Assembly: GCF_026735135.1 (NCBI RefSeq)
Contig: NZ_JAPQER010000005.1
Location: 62,001 to 126,000, forward strand
From: Clostridium aestuarii
Lineage (GTDB): Bacteria; Bacillota; Clostridia; Clostridiales; Clostridiaceae
Direction of reading: 5' to 3'
DNA: 64,000 bases
Shown: positions 52,514 through 60,595 of the stretch, one piece after another
Layout of the letters: every line of letters begins with the position of its first letter
Numbering within the stretch: position 1 is the first letter of the stretch
The notes under the pieces: generated by a model
Databases searched by the model: none
What the model was told of the DNA's origin: nothing
Seen by the model: only the letters and a program-made list of their open reading frames with translations
Made by a program: the position numbers and the translations under genes

Positions 52514-53590
52514 CTATATAGCTTTTTGTAGTGTTTGAGAGTTGCTTTTATCAGGAAATACCATAAGCTTATTAAAATGTAAATAAACTTCATCACCATC
52601 TTTATAATTTGCATATGCAGATGATTCATCTGTTACACGAATAGTTTGACCACTTATATTTATTCTGCAATCGGCTGAATCACCTAAATATAGTTTCCTA
52701 AGTAAAATTCCTTTAATTCCAGGTCCTACTTTGCTTATAGAAATGTTTTCGGGTCTTATAGCTACAATGCCTTTTCCAATAAAAGTAGTTTGTGTTTCAA
52801 AACTATAATCTAGTTTAGGGATTGTTACCTTATTTTTATCTATATCTGCTTTAATAAAGTTTACAAGCCCTATAAAATCTGCTACAAACTGGTTAATAGG
52901 ATTGTCATATATATTCATTGGAACATCTACTTGTTGAATAACTCCTTTATTCATTACTATGATTCTATCGGACATTGCCATAGCTTCAGCTTGATCATGT
53001 GTAACGTAAACAACGGTGATTTTTAATTTTTTTTGTAATTCTTTTATTTCAAAACGCATACTTTCTCTTAATTTTGCATCGAGATTACTAAGAGGCTCAT
53101 CTAAAAGCAAAAGTTCGGGTTCTGCAACTAAAGCTCTGGCTAAAGCTACTCTTTGTTGCTGTCCACCAGATAATTGGTTAGGATATCTTTCTTCATATTT
53201 GTCAAGGTCAACAGATTCCAAAGCTTTTATTGTTTTTTCTTTTATTGTATTTTTATCCATCTTTTTTATTTTAAGAGGGTATGCAACATTATCAAAAACG
53301 GTCATGTGAGGCCAAACGGCATATGATTGAAAAACCATTCCGATATCTCTTTTTTCAGGAGGAACAAACATTTTACTATCAGAGGAACTAACAACGACAT
53401 TTCCTATACAAATTTCTCCACTGGTAGCTTTTTCAAATCCAGCTATCATTCTAAGAGTAGTGGTTTTGCCACAGCCAGAAGGACCTAGTATAGAAACGAA
53501 TTCCCCATCTTTAATCACAGCGTTAAAATTATCTACTGCCTTAACTTGTCCGAATTGTTTAATGATGTTTGTTAATTTTACTTCTGACAT
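52514..53590 (-). CDS. ABC transporter ATP-binding protein (PotA/FbpC-like)
   Basis: ATPase of the same importer. Walker A GPSGCGKTT, Q-loop MVFQSYAVWPHMTV, signature LSGGQQQRVALARAL, Walker B LLLLDEPLSNLDA and H-loop YVTHDQAEAM lie in order. The last 120 residues are a TOBE regulatory domain (GIVAIRPENISI, LYLGDSADCRINI). Length 358 is normal for the family. GGAGAG lies just upstream of the ATG. It lies between the permease and the binding protein, 38 and 46 bases from each. Confidence 0.95.
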   Translation of the reverse strand: MSEVKLTNIIKQFGQVKAVDNFNAVIKDGEFVSILGPSGCGKTTTLRMIAGFEKATSGEICIGNVVVSSSDSKMFVPPEKRDIGMVFQSYAVWPHMTVFDNVAYPLKIKKMDKNTIKEKTIKALESVDLDKYEERYPNQLSGGQQQRVALARALVAEPELLLLDEPLSNLDAKLRESMRFEIKELQKKLKITVVYVTHDQAEAMAMSDRIIVMNKGVIQQVDVPMNIYDNPINQFVADFIGLVNFIKADIDKNKVTIPKLDYSFETQTTFIGKGIVAIRPENISISKVGPGIKGILLRKLYLGDSADCRINISGQTIRVTDESSAYANYKDGDEVYLHFNKLMVFPDKSNSQTLQKAI

Positions 53591-53627
53591 ATTATCTCTC
53601 CTTTAATTTATATAAATTTATTCAATA

Positions 53628-55343
53628 CTAAATTCCTATATTTCCTTTTGAGAATTTTCTCATAACTAAATTTCCTATGAGGACTATAAGTAATATTAAT
53701 ACTGAAAGTATCGAAGCACTTTGAGGGTCAGCATAAGTTTGCAATTCGTATAGCAATACTCCTATGGTCTTCGTTTTTGATCCATATAGCAATATGGACA
53801 TTGATAATTCATAAAAAGATGGCATGAAAATCAAAAACCATGAAGCGATAATAGAAGGTGCTATAAGTGGAAAAATAATATCTTTTAAAGTTCTGAGCCA
53901 AGAAGCTCCTGAGTTTAAAGCTGCTTCTTCTAATGATTCATGTACTTGTGAAAGTGAAGCTGAAATTGTTCGAACTCCCATCATCAAATATTTAATTAGA
54001 TACGATATTATAAGTATTGAAGCAGTGGAATATAAATTTAAACCAAATTTACCTGAAAAAGTTATAATCATTGCTAGAGCAATTACAACACTAGGTGTAG
54101 CAGAACCTAAAGTTACTAAAAAGTCAGGAATTTTACGTCCTTTTACATTAGTTTTAACCACAAGATAGGATATTAATAGTGAAACAAGAGTACCAACTAT
54201 AGCTGTAATTATTGCATATATAAAGCTGTTCTTTATAGGTACTATATATTGAGGGTTTGAGATAGCTATATACCAATTTTTAAAGGTTAAATTAGATAGA
54301 GAAATTGGTTTTGACAAAGTTTTTAATAAAGAAGTTATTACAATGGAACCTATAGGTAAAACAACTGCAATAAATCCATAAATACTAACGATAGCTGTAA
54401 TTAATTTTTTCCATTTGCCCAATTCTACCAAAGTAGGTCTTGTACTTTTTCCTGAAATAGTAACGTATTCTTTTGCAGCGATTACCGTTGTTGATAAAAA
54501 CAAGATAAAATTAGCAACAACCATTAATGAAACTGCAAGAGCAGTTGCTTCAGAAACGCCTTTAGAACTACCTAGGTACACATAAGATACTATTCTAGTA
54601 GTAAGAACCTCTATTCCAGCAGGCATTCCTACTATAGAAGGGATACCAAAAGCTGATGCTGCGGAAACAAAAACTAAAAGTCCACCTGCTAGTATACTTG
54701 GTAGGGTAAGTGGCAAAGTGATATTAAACATTGTACGAAGAGGTGAAGCACCAGATATTCTTGCGCCTTCTTCTAATGTTGGATCCATTTTCTCTAAAGC
54801 ACGAGAAATAGTTATAAAAGCAAAAGGAGAATAAAATAATGTTAATACCCACACAAGACCACCAGTTGAATAAATATTAAAGGGAGCAGAAGATAAATGA
54901 AAAACTTTCATGAAAAATTTATTTAAGTATCCAACATTGGGATTTAGTAATTGAGTCCAGGCTATACCTCCAACGTATGGTGGAATCATGTATGTAGTTA
55001 TAAAAAATGTTCTAAAAAATTTTTTCCCAGGTAAATCTGTTCTTCCAATTAGCCAGGCTAATGGAAAAGTTATAACTAAACTTAATAACATAACTAAGAG
55101 GGAAATTTTAAATGTGTTTATAAATGCACTCCAGTTTACAGATTTTGAATATACATTACTGTAATTAGCTAAACTTGAACTTTCATTTACTATAAAACTT
55201 TTAATTACTAAGTATATCATTGGAATAACTTCGAATATAACTAAAACTAAAATTGCCAGCAGAATTATAATCCATTTAATGTTGAGTTGCCTTAGGTGAG
55301 AAAATGCTTTTTTTTCAGTTGTTACTGAAGGGGTATTGTTCAT
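53628..55343 (-). CDS. Fused double ABC permease (FbpB/AfuB-like)
   Basis: Membrane subunit with two BPD_transp_1 permease modules in one 571-residue chain, about twelve hydrophobic segments. Each half has an EAA loop for ATPase contact: EEGARISGASPLRTMFNITLP in the first and EEAALNSGASWLRTLKDIIFP in the second. Fused permeases are the rule for the ferric/phosphonate type importers. AGGAGG precedes the ATG by 7 bases. It is the first gene of the operon; a likely promoter region lies in the 55344-55560 AT-rich stretch. Confidence 0.93.
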   Translation of the reverse strand: MNNTPSVTTEKKAFSHLRQLNIKWIIILLAILVLVIFEVIPMIYLVIKSFIVNESSSLANYSNVYSKSVNWSAFINTFKISLLVMLLSLVITFPLAWLIGRTDLPGKKFFRTFFITTYMIPPYVGGIAWTQLLNPNVGYLNKFFMKVFHLSSAPFNIYSTGGLVWVLTLFYSPFAFITISRALEKMDPTLEEGARISGASPLRTMFNITLPLTLPSILAGGLLVFVSAASAFGIPSIVGMPAGIEVLTTRIVSYVYLGSSKGVSEATALAVSLMVVANFILFLSTTVIAAKEYVTISGKSTRPTLVELGKWKKLITAIVSIYGFIAVVLPIGSIVITSLLKTLSKPISLSNLTFKNWYIAISNPQYIVPIKNSFIYAIITAIVGTLVSLLISYLVVKTNVKGRKIPDFLVTLGSATPSVVIALAMIITFSGKFGLNLYSTASILIISYLIKYLMMGVRTISASLSQVHESLEEAALNSGASWLRTLKDIIFPLIAPSIIASWFLIFMPSFYELSMSILLYGSKTKTIGVLLYELQTYADPQSASILSVLILLIVLIGNLVMRKFSKGNIGI

Positions 55344-55615
55344 GCTAATTTCCTCCTTTAAAACAATTAGCTTACTTGTCTTGAATAAAAGTACTTTTAC
55401 ATAAAGTATTTATCACCCTCTTTAATAAATAGAAGCAAATACATTTAAAAAAATAATATAAAGATAGTAACTATGTGGATGTGATGTTATGTAAAAAATT
55501 TAATTAAATGTAAAAATAAGTTAAACACAGGTACATAATAGCATATTAATAATTCAAAGTCAATTTACAAAAAAATATATATAAATAAAAAAGTATTATT
55601 TAATAATAAAAAAAT

Positions 55616-55645
55616 AAAAGGTAGATATATATATATCTACCTTTT
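55616..55645 (-). terminator. 30-bp perfect palindrome with T tract on the minus strand
   Basis: AAAAGGTAGATATAT and its complement form a 15-bp stem; on the minus strand it is followed by ATTTTTTTATT. It lies 265 bases after the antiporter gene. Confidence 0.75.
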
Positions 55646-55830
55646 AAAATCAAAAGTTTAAAATATTTTGTTTTATAGAATATAATGCTAATTTTATCTT
55701 TAGATTTAGGAACTTTTGTATTATATGAAGTTTCTAAATCTTAAATATTTCCAAGACAAACACCTCCAGTATATTTGAATTGATTTTCAATTCGTTAATA
55801 CTTTTGTGATTAGTCATGCTGGATAGATTA
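55616..55830 (-). other. Possible small RNA or long 3' untranslated region
   Basis: Minus-strand sequence between the antiporter stop (55910) and the terminator at 55616 has no usable ORF. It holds a hairpin AGATTTAGAAACTT/AAGTTCCTAAATCT (55740-55701) and, upstream, GAATTGATTTTCAATTC. A GGAGGTG occurs near 55767 but opens only a six-codon frame. A TATAAT with poor -35 lies near 55834. It could be an sRNA or the antiporter 3' end. Confidence 0.35.
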
Positions 55831-55909
55831 TACTTAATTTCAACTCAATATTTTAAAACTCTTTGACACTAATTATAATGTCCAGTTTTTAAAATTATAT
55901 GTGTAGTTT

Positions 55910-57340
55910 TTAGCTATTTAAGAAATTTAGTATATCTTGTGATTTGTCAGATAAACCTGCAATTATTAATCTATCACCTTTTAATATTTTAGTATCAGCT
56001 GTAGGAAGTATTTCCAAACCATCTCTAATTATAATGAAAACTCTAAAGTTATGTGGAAAGCGTATTTCTTTTAGTGGTTTATCAAATAACTCTTCATTCA
56101 GTGGAATAATCTCCATTATTGAGATTTTATGTACCAAAGAGGGAGGCAACTCAGTTATATGATCTTTTTTTAATATTTTATCAAAGCAAAGAGGAAATAA
56201 TATACATGATATAACTGTTGTTAAAATAAATGCAGAATAATCTGAGGAACTTATTATATTTAGATTAAATGCCATTTGAGCTCCAACTATTAATAAGCTA
56301 AGTTGTGCTGATAGTATAAATGATGCAGAAATTGCTTTATTGATTCCAAAATATAAAGACATAATCAAAGAAGGAACTAATTTTACTACAAATATTATGA
56401 TGATGAATATTGGAATGTTTGCTAAAGAACTTGGATTATGAAAAATAGCAGATAAATCTAAGTTAACACCTACCATAATAAAATAAATTGGAATTAAGAA
56501 ACCATACCCAAGTATATCTAATTCATGTTTTAAATCCTCTTTTTCTTTATCAAGTATTAAGGTGAATATTACACCTGCCAAGAAGGAACCCAAAATTATT
56601 TCAGTACCTATTTTATCTGAAATTGTTACGAGAACAAGGATAAGTGCAAAAGCTGCTCTAACTCCAATGTGTAATCCTCTAAAGGAAGCTGTTGATAAAT
56701 CTAAAAAAAGAGAAAAACCTTTTATAGCTTTAAACAATAAAAAGGCTGTAACAAATAAAATTATAAATAGAAAATTTTTATATGTTAACCCGTACATTAT
56801 AGTAGAAGATATAAAAGTTAAGGCTATTAAACATACAAATTCACAAATTAATGAATAGATAAGTATAGCTTGACCGTACTCTGTGTTTAATATTTTTCGT
56901 TCTTTTAAAAAAGGAACTATAAGCCCTGGAGCTGAAGCGGTAAAGAGTAAGGTCATGAATGAGATATCTTTTATAATGTTCATATTATATAAAACTTCTG
57001 AAATAAAATATGAAATTAAAAGAGATATAATAAACATTCCAAAAGACATTAAAATTCTAAGAAATGCTTTTGTCTTTTCTCTACCTATGCGTATTCTATC
57101 TACATCTATTTCAAGTCCGCTTAAAAACATAAGATAAGCAAGACCTAAATGAGATAGAAAACTTATCCATACATCTTCATGTACTAGATTCAAAAAGCTT
57201 TTGCCTATTATAATTCCTACAAATATTTCACCTACAACAAAGGGAACTCTAAATTTTTTTATAAAATTAATAAAAATAGGAGTTAAAAATGCAAAAATAG
57301 AAAGTATTAATAAAGAATCAAAATTTATAGTTTCTGTCAT
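55910..57340 (-). CDS. Kef/NapA-type cation:proton antiporter with TrkA-C-like domain
   Basis: Monovalent cation:proton antiporter of the CPA2 family. About twelve hydrophobic segments start with LLILSIFAFLTPIFINFI and VPFVVGEIFVGIIIGKSFL; FLSGLEIDVDRIRIG and SAPGLIVPFL are in the core. The last 75 residues form a TrkA-C-like ligand domain (MEIIPLNEELFDKPLKEIRF, LKGDRLIIAGLSDKSQ). The ATG at 57340 follows GGGAGG by 8 bases, so the frame to 57391 is rejected. Product 476 residues. The ion (K+ or Na+) cannot be told. Confidence 0.9.
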   Translation of the reverse strand: MTETINFDSLLILSIFAFLTPIFINFIKKFRVPFVVGEIFVGIIIGKSFLNLVHEDVWISFLSHLGLAYLMFLSGLEIDVDRIRIGREKTKAFLRILMSFGMFIISLLISYFISEVLYNMNIIKDISFMTLLFTASAPGLIVPFLKERKILNTEYGQAILIYSLICEFVCLIALTFISSTIMYGLTYKNFLFIILFVTAFLLFKAIKGFSLFLDLSTASFRGLHIGVRAAFALILVLVTISDKIGTEIILGSFLAGVIFTLILDKEKEDLKHELDILGYGFLIPIYFIMVGVNLDLSAIFHNPSSLANIPIFIIIIFVVKLVPSLIMSLYFGINKAISASFILSAQLSLLIVGAQMAFNLNIISSSDYSAFILTTVISCILFPLCFDKILKKDHITELPPSLVHKISIMEIIPLNEELFDKPLKEIRFPHNFRVFIIIRDGLEILPTADTKILKGDRLIIAGLSDKSQDILNFLNS

Positions 57341-57635
57341 AATAAAACCTCCCTTAAATTTTAAGATGTTTTTAGAATTGAACGATTCCAATTTATTATG
57401 GAAGTTCTTTAATTATAAAATTTTATAATTAAAAAAGTATATATCCATACAGAACAAAAAACCAATTAGCTTAAATTTTGGTTAATAAATGTTCTTTGTT
57501 ATCAATTGTACATTGTGAATTATCCAATGTCTAGTATTATATTAAGTCTAATATATAGTATATAGAAAATAAGTAAAATTAAACTGAATTATTCATAGAT
57601 TTAATTTTGAAATAATAAAATAGTATAAATTTAGT

Positions 57636-57675
57636 CAAGTACAAAAATATGTTAATAGTTTTGTACTTGATTTTT
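57636..57675 (+). terminator. Hairpin immediately before the 57690 gene
   Basis: CAAGTACAAAA and TTTTGTACTTG form an 11-bp stem with a 12-base loop, followed by ATTTTTAT and then the GGAGG of the next gene. It is terminator-like and may attenuate that gene. The remaining 57341-57635 sequence is AT-rich. Confidence 0.55.
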
Positions 57676-57689
57676 ATGGAGGTTAAGCT

Positions 57690-58607
57690 ATGAAGAGATT
57701 ATTAGATTGTAGTTCTTCAGATTTCAAAAATATAAGTAAAAAAGAATTACTTGAAGCTATTGCTGCTAGTGAAGGACGGGTTTTGGTTTCAGAAGTTATA
57801 GGTAATGCTATGCCTTTATACTTTAATATAAGTAATGCAGAGCTTGCGTCAGCTTTTGGAACTGATATTATATTACTTAATATGTTTGATGTGTATAATC
57901 CAATTTTTAATGGTATTTCTAAAGTAGATAATAATAATATAATAAAAGAAATAAAAAGACTTACAGGTAGAGTAATAGGAATAAACTTAGAGCCAGTAGA
58001 TAGTGAAATAGAATCTATAGGAGATATGTGCGAAATTTCAAAAGGAAGACTAGCTACTAGAAAAACGGCTGTTAAGGCTTATGAAATGGGAGCAAATATA
58101 ATAGTTTTAACAGGAAACCCTGGAAGTGGAGTTTCAAACAAAGCAATTATATCATCGCTAAAGAATATTAATGAGGAATTAGGCGATAAAGTGATTCTTT
58201 GTGCTGGAAAAATGCATTCATCAGGTTCATTAAAGGAAAGTGGAGAGAGTATTATAACCAAGAAAGATATAAAAGAATTTGTAGGTGCTGGAGCAGATAT
58301 AATACTTATGCCTGCACCCGGTACTGTACCAGGAATAACAGTTAAGTATATTAAAGATCTTATATCGTATGCTCATAGTTTAGGAATATTGGCATTAACA
58401 GCTCTCGGAACATCTCAAGAAGGAGCTGATTGTGAAACTATTAAGAGAATTGCACTTATGTGTAAAATGGCAGGAACGGATATACATCACATAGGAGATG
58501 CTGGATATACTGGAATTGCAGTACCAGAAAATATTATGTATTATAGTATTGCAATAAGGGGAAAAAGGCATACGTATATTAGAATGGCAAGATCTATAAA
58601 TAGATAG
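57690..58607 (+). CDS. TIM-barrel protein of the DUF7916 type (PEP phosphonomutase-like annotation)
   Basis: A 305-residue soluble alpha/beta protein. SEVIGNAMPLYFNISNAEL, GTDIILLNMFDVYNPIFNG, TRKTAVKAYEMGANIIVLTG, AGADIILMPAPGTVPGIT and DIHHIGDAGYTGIAVPEN alternate strands and helices as in a TIM barrel. Firmicute relatives are known to me as DUF7916, earlier labelled haloacid dehalogenase or phosphonomutase-like, and often lie near PTS systems. The reaction is unknown. TGGAGG precedes the ATG by 8 bases. Single gene between two hairpins. Confidence 0.65.
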   Translation: MKRLLDCSSSDFKNISKKELLEAIAASEGRVLVSEVIGNAMPLYFNISNAELASAFGTDIILLNMFDVYNPIFNGISKVDNNNIIKEIKRLTGRVIGINLEPVDSEIESIGDMCEISKGRLATRKTAVKAYEMGANIIVLTGNPGSGVSNKAIISSLKNINEELGDKVILCAGKMHSSGSLKESGESIITKKDIKEFVGAGADIILMPAPGTVPGITVKYIKDLISYAHSLGILALTALGTSQEGADCETIKRIALMCKMAGTDIHHIGDAGYTGIAVPENIMYYSIAIRGKRHTYIRMARSINR

Positions 58608-58641
58608 AATATGTGTAAATCGTGAATAAAACTATTTAACA

Positions 58642-58702
58642 AAAAATCTTAAATGTAACCACTATAGTTTATAGTAGCGGGGGTTATGTTTAAGATTTTT
58701 CA
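58642..58702 (+). terminator. Terminator after the TIM-barrel gene
   Basis: AAAAATCTTAAA pairs with TTTAAGATTTTT, with GTAACC/GGTTAT and CTATA/TATAG inside. Confidence 0.75.
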
Positions 58703-58906
58703 ACAAATAAATGGAAACAAAAATTGTATTTTTATTATAAAAATATAATTTCGTGTTAAGAACAAATGAAATTTAAAAAAATATAATTGCAATGTTTTTA
58801 GAAATGCAAAATTAAATGTGAATTTAGGGAAAGGCATCTATAAATAAAACACGGATATTAGAGGTTTGAATAGAAAAAAACAAAACAAAATTGTAAGAAT
58901 ATAGAA

Positions 58907-58951
58907 AATATTTAATATGAAATATTTAATATGAAATATTTCATATTAAAT
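58907..58951. repeat. 14-bp tandem repeat running into a 28-bp perfect palindrome
   Basis: AATATTTAATATGA occurs twice in tandem (58907-58934). The second copy overlaps ATTTAATATGAAAT plus its exact complement (58924-58951). It lies 91 bases before the citrate synthase start and has no T tract, so an operator is more likely than a terminator. Confidence 0.6.
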
Positions 58952-59041
58952 TATGCAATTTTGTGCAAATTACTATTTATTAAAGAGTGATTATGTGATA
59001 GACTTATATTAAGTCAACGATTTAGTTTAGGGGGGCAAACA

Positions 59042-60427
59042 TTGATTAATAATTTTACAGAAAATATATTTAATGAAAATATATTTAATGAAAATATATT
59101 AGGAGAGTTAACTGTTGCTGCAGAAAGCAATAATGTTATTAATTCTAAATATTATACAAAATATGATGTTAAAAGAGGTTTAAGAAATGAAAATGGAACA
59201 GGAGTTTTAGTCGGATTGACTAAGATTGGAAATGTTCATGGATATGTTATGGATAATAAAGAAAATAAGATTCCTGTTGAAGGAAAATTAACTTATAGGG
59301 GAATAAATTTAAGAGAAATTGTTGACGGATTTCAATCGGAAAAAAGATTTGGATTTGAAGAAGTATGCTATTTGCTACTTTTTGGAGAACTTCCAAATAA
59401 AGATAAATTAGTTAAATTCAAGCATGTTTTAGGAGAGTGTAGAACATTACCTGATGGATTTACTGAGGATATGATATTAAAATTCCCTAGTAGGAATATT
59501 ATGAATAAGCTACAGAGAAGTATATTAGCAGCTTATTCTTTTGATGATAATCCTGATGCTGTTAGTGTAAAAAACATATTAAGACAAAGTATAGAACTTA
59601 TAGCAAGATTTCCTACGATGATAGCTTATGGATATCAAGCAAAAGCCCATTACTATAATGATAAAAGTCTTTACTTACATTCACCTAAAGCTGAACTTGG
59701 AACTGCAGAAAATATTCTTTATATGATAAGACCGGATAATAAATATACTAAAACCGAAGCGGAGGTTTTAGATTTAGCATTAGTATTACATGCTGAACAT
59801 GGAGGCGGTAATAATTCAGCATTTGCAACTCACGTTGTATCTTCTACGGGAACGGATACTTATTCGGCAATAGCTTCAGCAGTAGGCTCTTTAAAAGGAC
59901 CTAAACATGGAGGGGCCAATATTAAAGTCATTAATATGATGAAAGAAATAAAAGAAAATATTAAAGATTGGGAAGACAATGATGAGATAAAAAATTATCT
60001 TTTAAAAATTGTTAAAGGTCAAGTTTTTGATAAATCAGGTTTAATATATGGTATAGGGCATGCTATTTATACTCTTTCTGATCCAAGAGCTGTTATGCTT
60101 AAGAAAAAGGCTTTAGAATTAGCTGAGGAAAAAGATAGAATAAATGAATTTAATTTATATAAAAATGTAGAAGAAACGGCCATTGAGATATTTGAAGAAT
60201 TAAGAGGAAATAGGAATATATGTGCAAATGTAGACTTTTACTCAGGTTTTGTATATGAAATGTTAAACATCCCATGTGAATTATATACACCATTGTTTGC
60301 AACAGCTAGAGTTCCGGGATGGTGTGCTCATAGAATAGAACAAGTTGTAAGTGAACCTAAAATTATAAGACCTGCATATAAAAATATTAATGGAAATTCA
60401 AAATATATTAATTTAAGTTGTAGATAA
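59042..60427 (+). CDS. Citrate synthase
   Basis: Condenses acetyl-CoA and oxaloacetate. The type II citrate synthase motifs are clear: LTYRGINLREIVDGF, VLHAEHGGGNNSAFATHVV and GSLKGPKHGGANIKV (catalytic His), GIGHAIYTLSDPRA (second His), VDFYSGFVY (catalytic Asp) and ATARVPGWCAHRIEQ. The start is TTG 59042, 5 bases after GGGGGG. The 461-residue product carries a 20-residue Asn-rich leader with a DNA tandem repeat. It has the long anaerobe form related to (R)- and (S)-type enzymes alike; stereochemistry cannot be read. Aconitase and isocitrate dehydrogenase are not adjacent. Confidence 0.93.
   Translation: MINNFTENIFNENIFNENILGELTVAAESNNVINSKYYTKYDVKRGLRNENGTGVLVGLTKIGNVHGYVMDNKENKIPVEGKLTYRGINLREIVDGFQSEKRFGFEEVCYLLLFGELPNKDKLVKFKHVLGECRTLPDGFTEDMILKFPSRNIMNKLQRSILAAYSFDDNPDAVSVKNILRQSIELIARFPTMIAYGYQAKAHYYNDKSLYLHSPKAELGTAENILYMIRPDNKYTKTEAEVLDLALVLHAEHGGGNNSAFATHVVSSTGTDTYSAIASAVGSLKGPKHGGANIKVINMMKEIKENIKDWEDNDEIKNYLLKIVKGQVFDKSGLIYGIGHAIYTLSDPRAVMLKKKALELAEEKDRINEFNLYKNVEETAIEIFEELRGNRNICANVDFYSGFVYEMLNIPCELYTPLFATARVPGWCAHRIEQVVSEPKIIRPAYKNINGNSKYINLSCR
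59060..59101 (+). repeat. 15-bp in-frame tandem repeat in the citrate synthase gene
   Basis: GAAAATATATTTAAT occurs 2.8 times, encoding ENIFN-ENIFN-ENI. The unit is a multiple of three, so slippage changes protein length without a frameshift. Confidence 0.85.
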
Positions 60428-60459
60428 AACCTAGAAGAATAATACTTCTAGGTTTTACC
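60426..60459 (+). terminator. Terminator after citrate synthase
   Basis: AAAACCTAGAAG and CTTCTAGGTTTT form a 12-bp stem around 7 bases, including the stop codon. Confidence 0.8.
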
Positions 60460-60595
60460 AAATACTAAATAAAAATTTATATTAATATATACTTTGAAGT
60501 TTTTAAGTAAAATAGGATATATAAGCCATTTCAAAAAAAGTAATTATATGGTAAAATATTACTTAATAAATTTTATTATGTTTTGAGGTGATATT

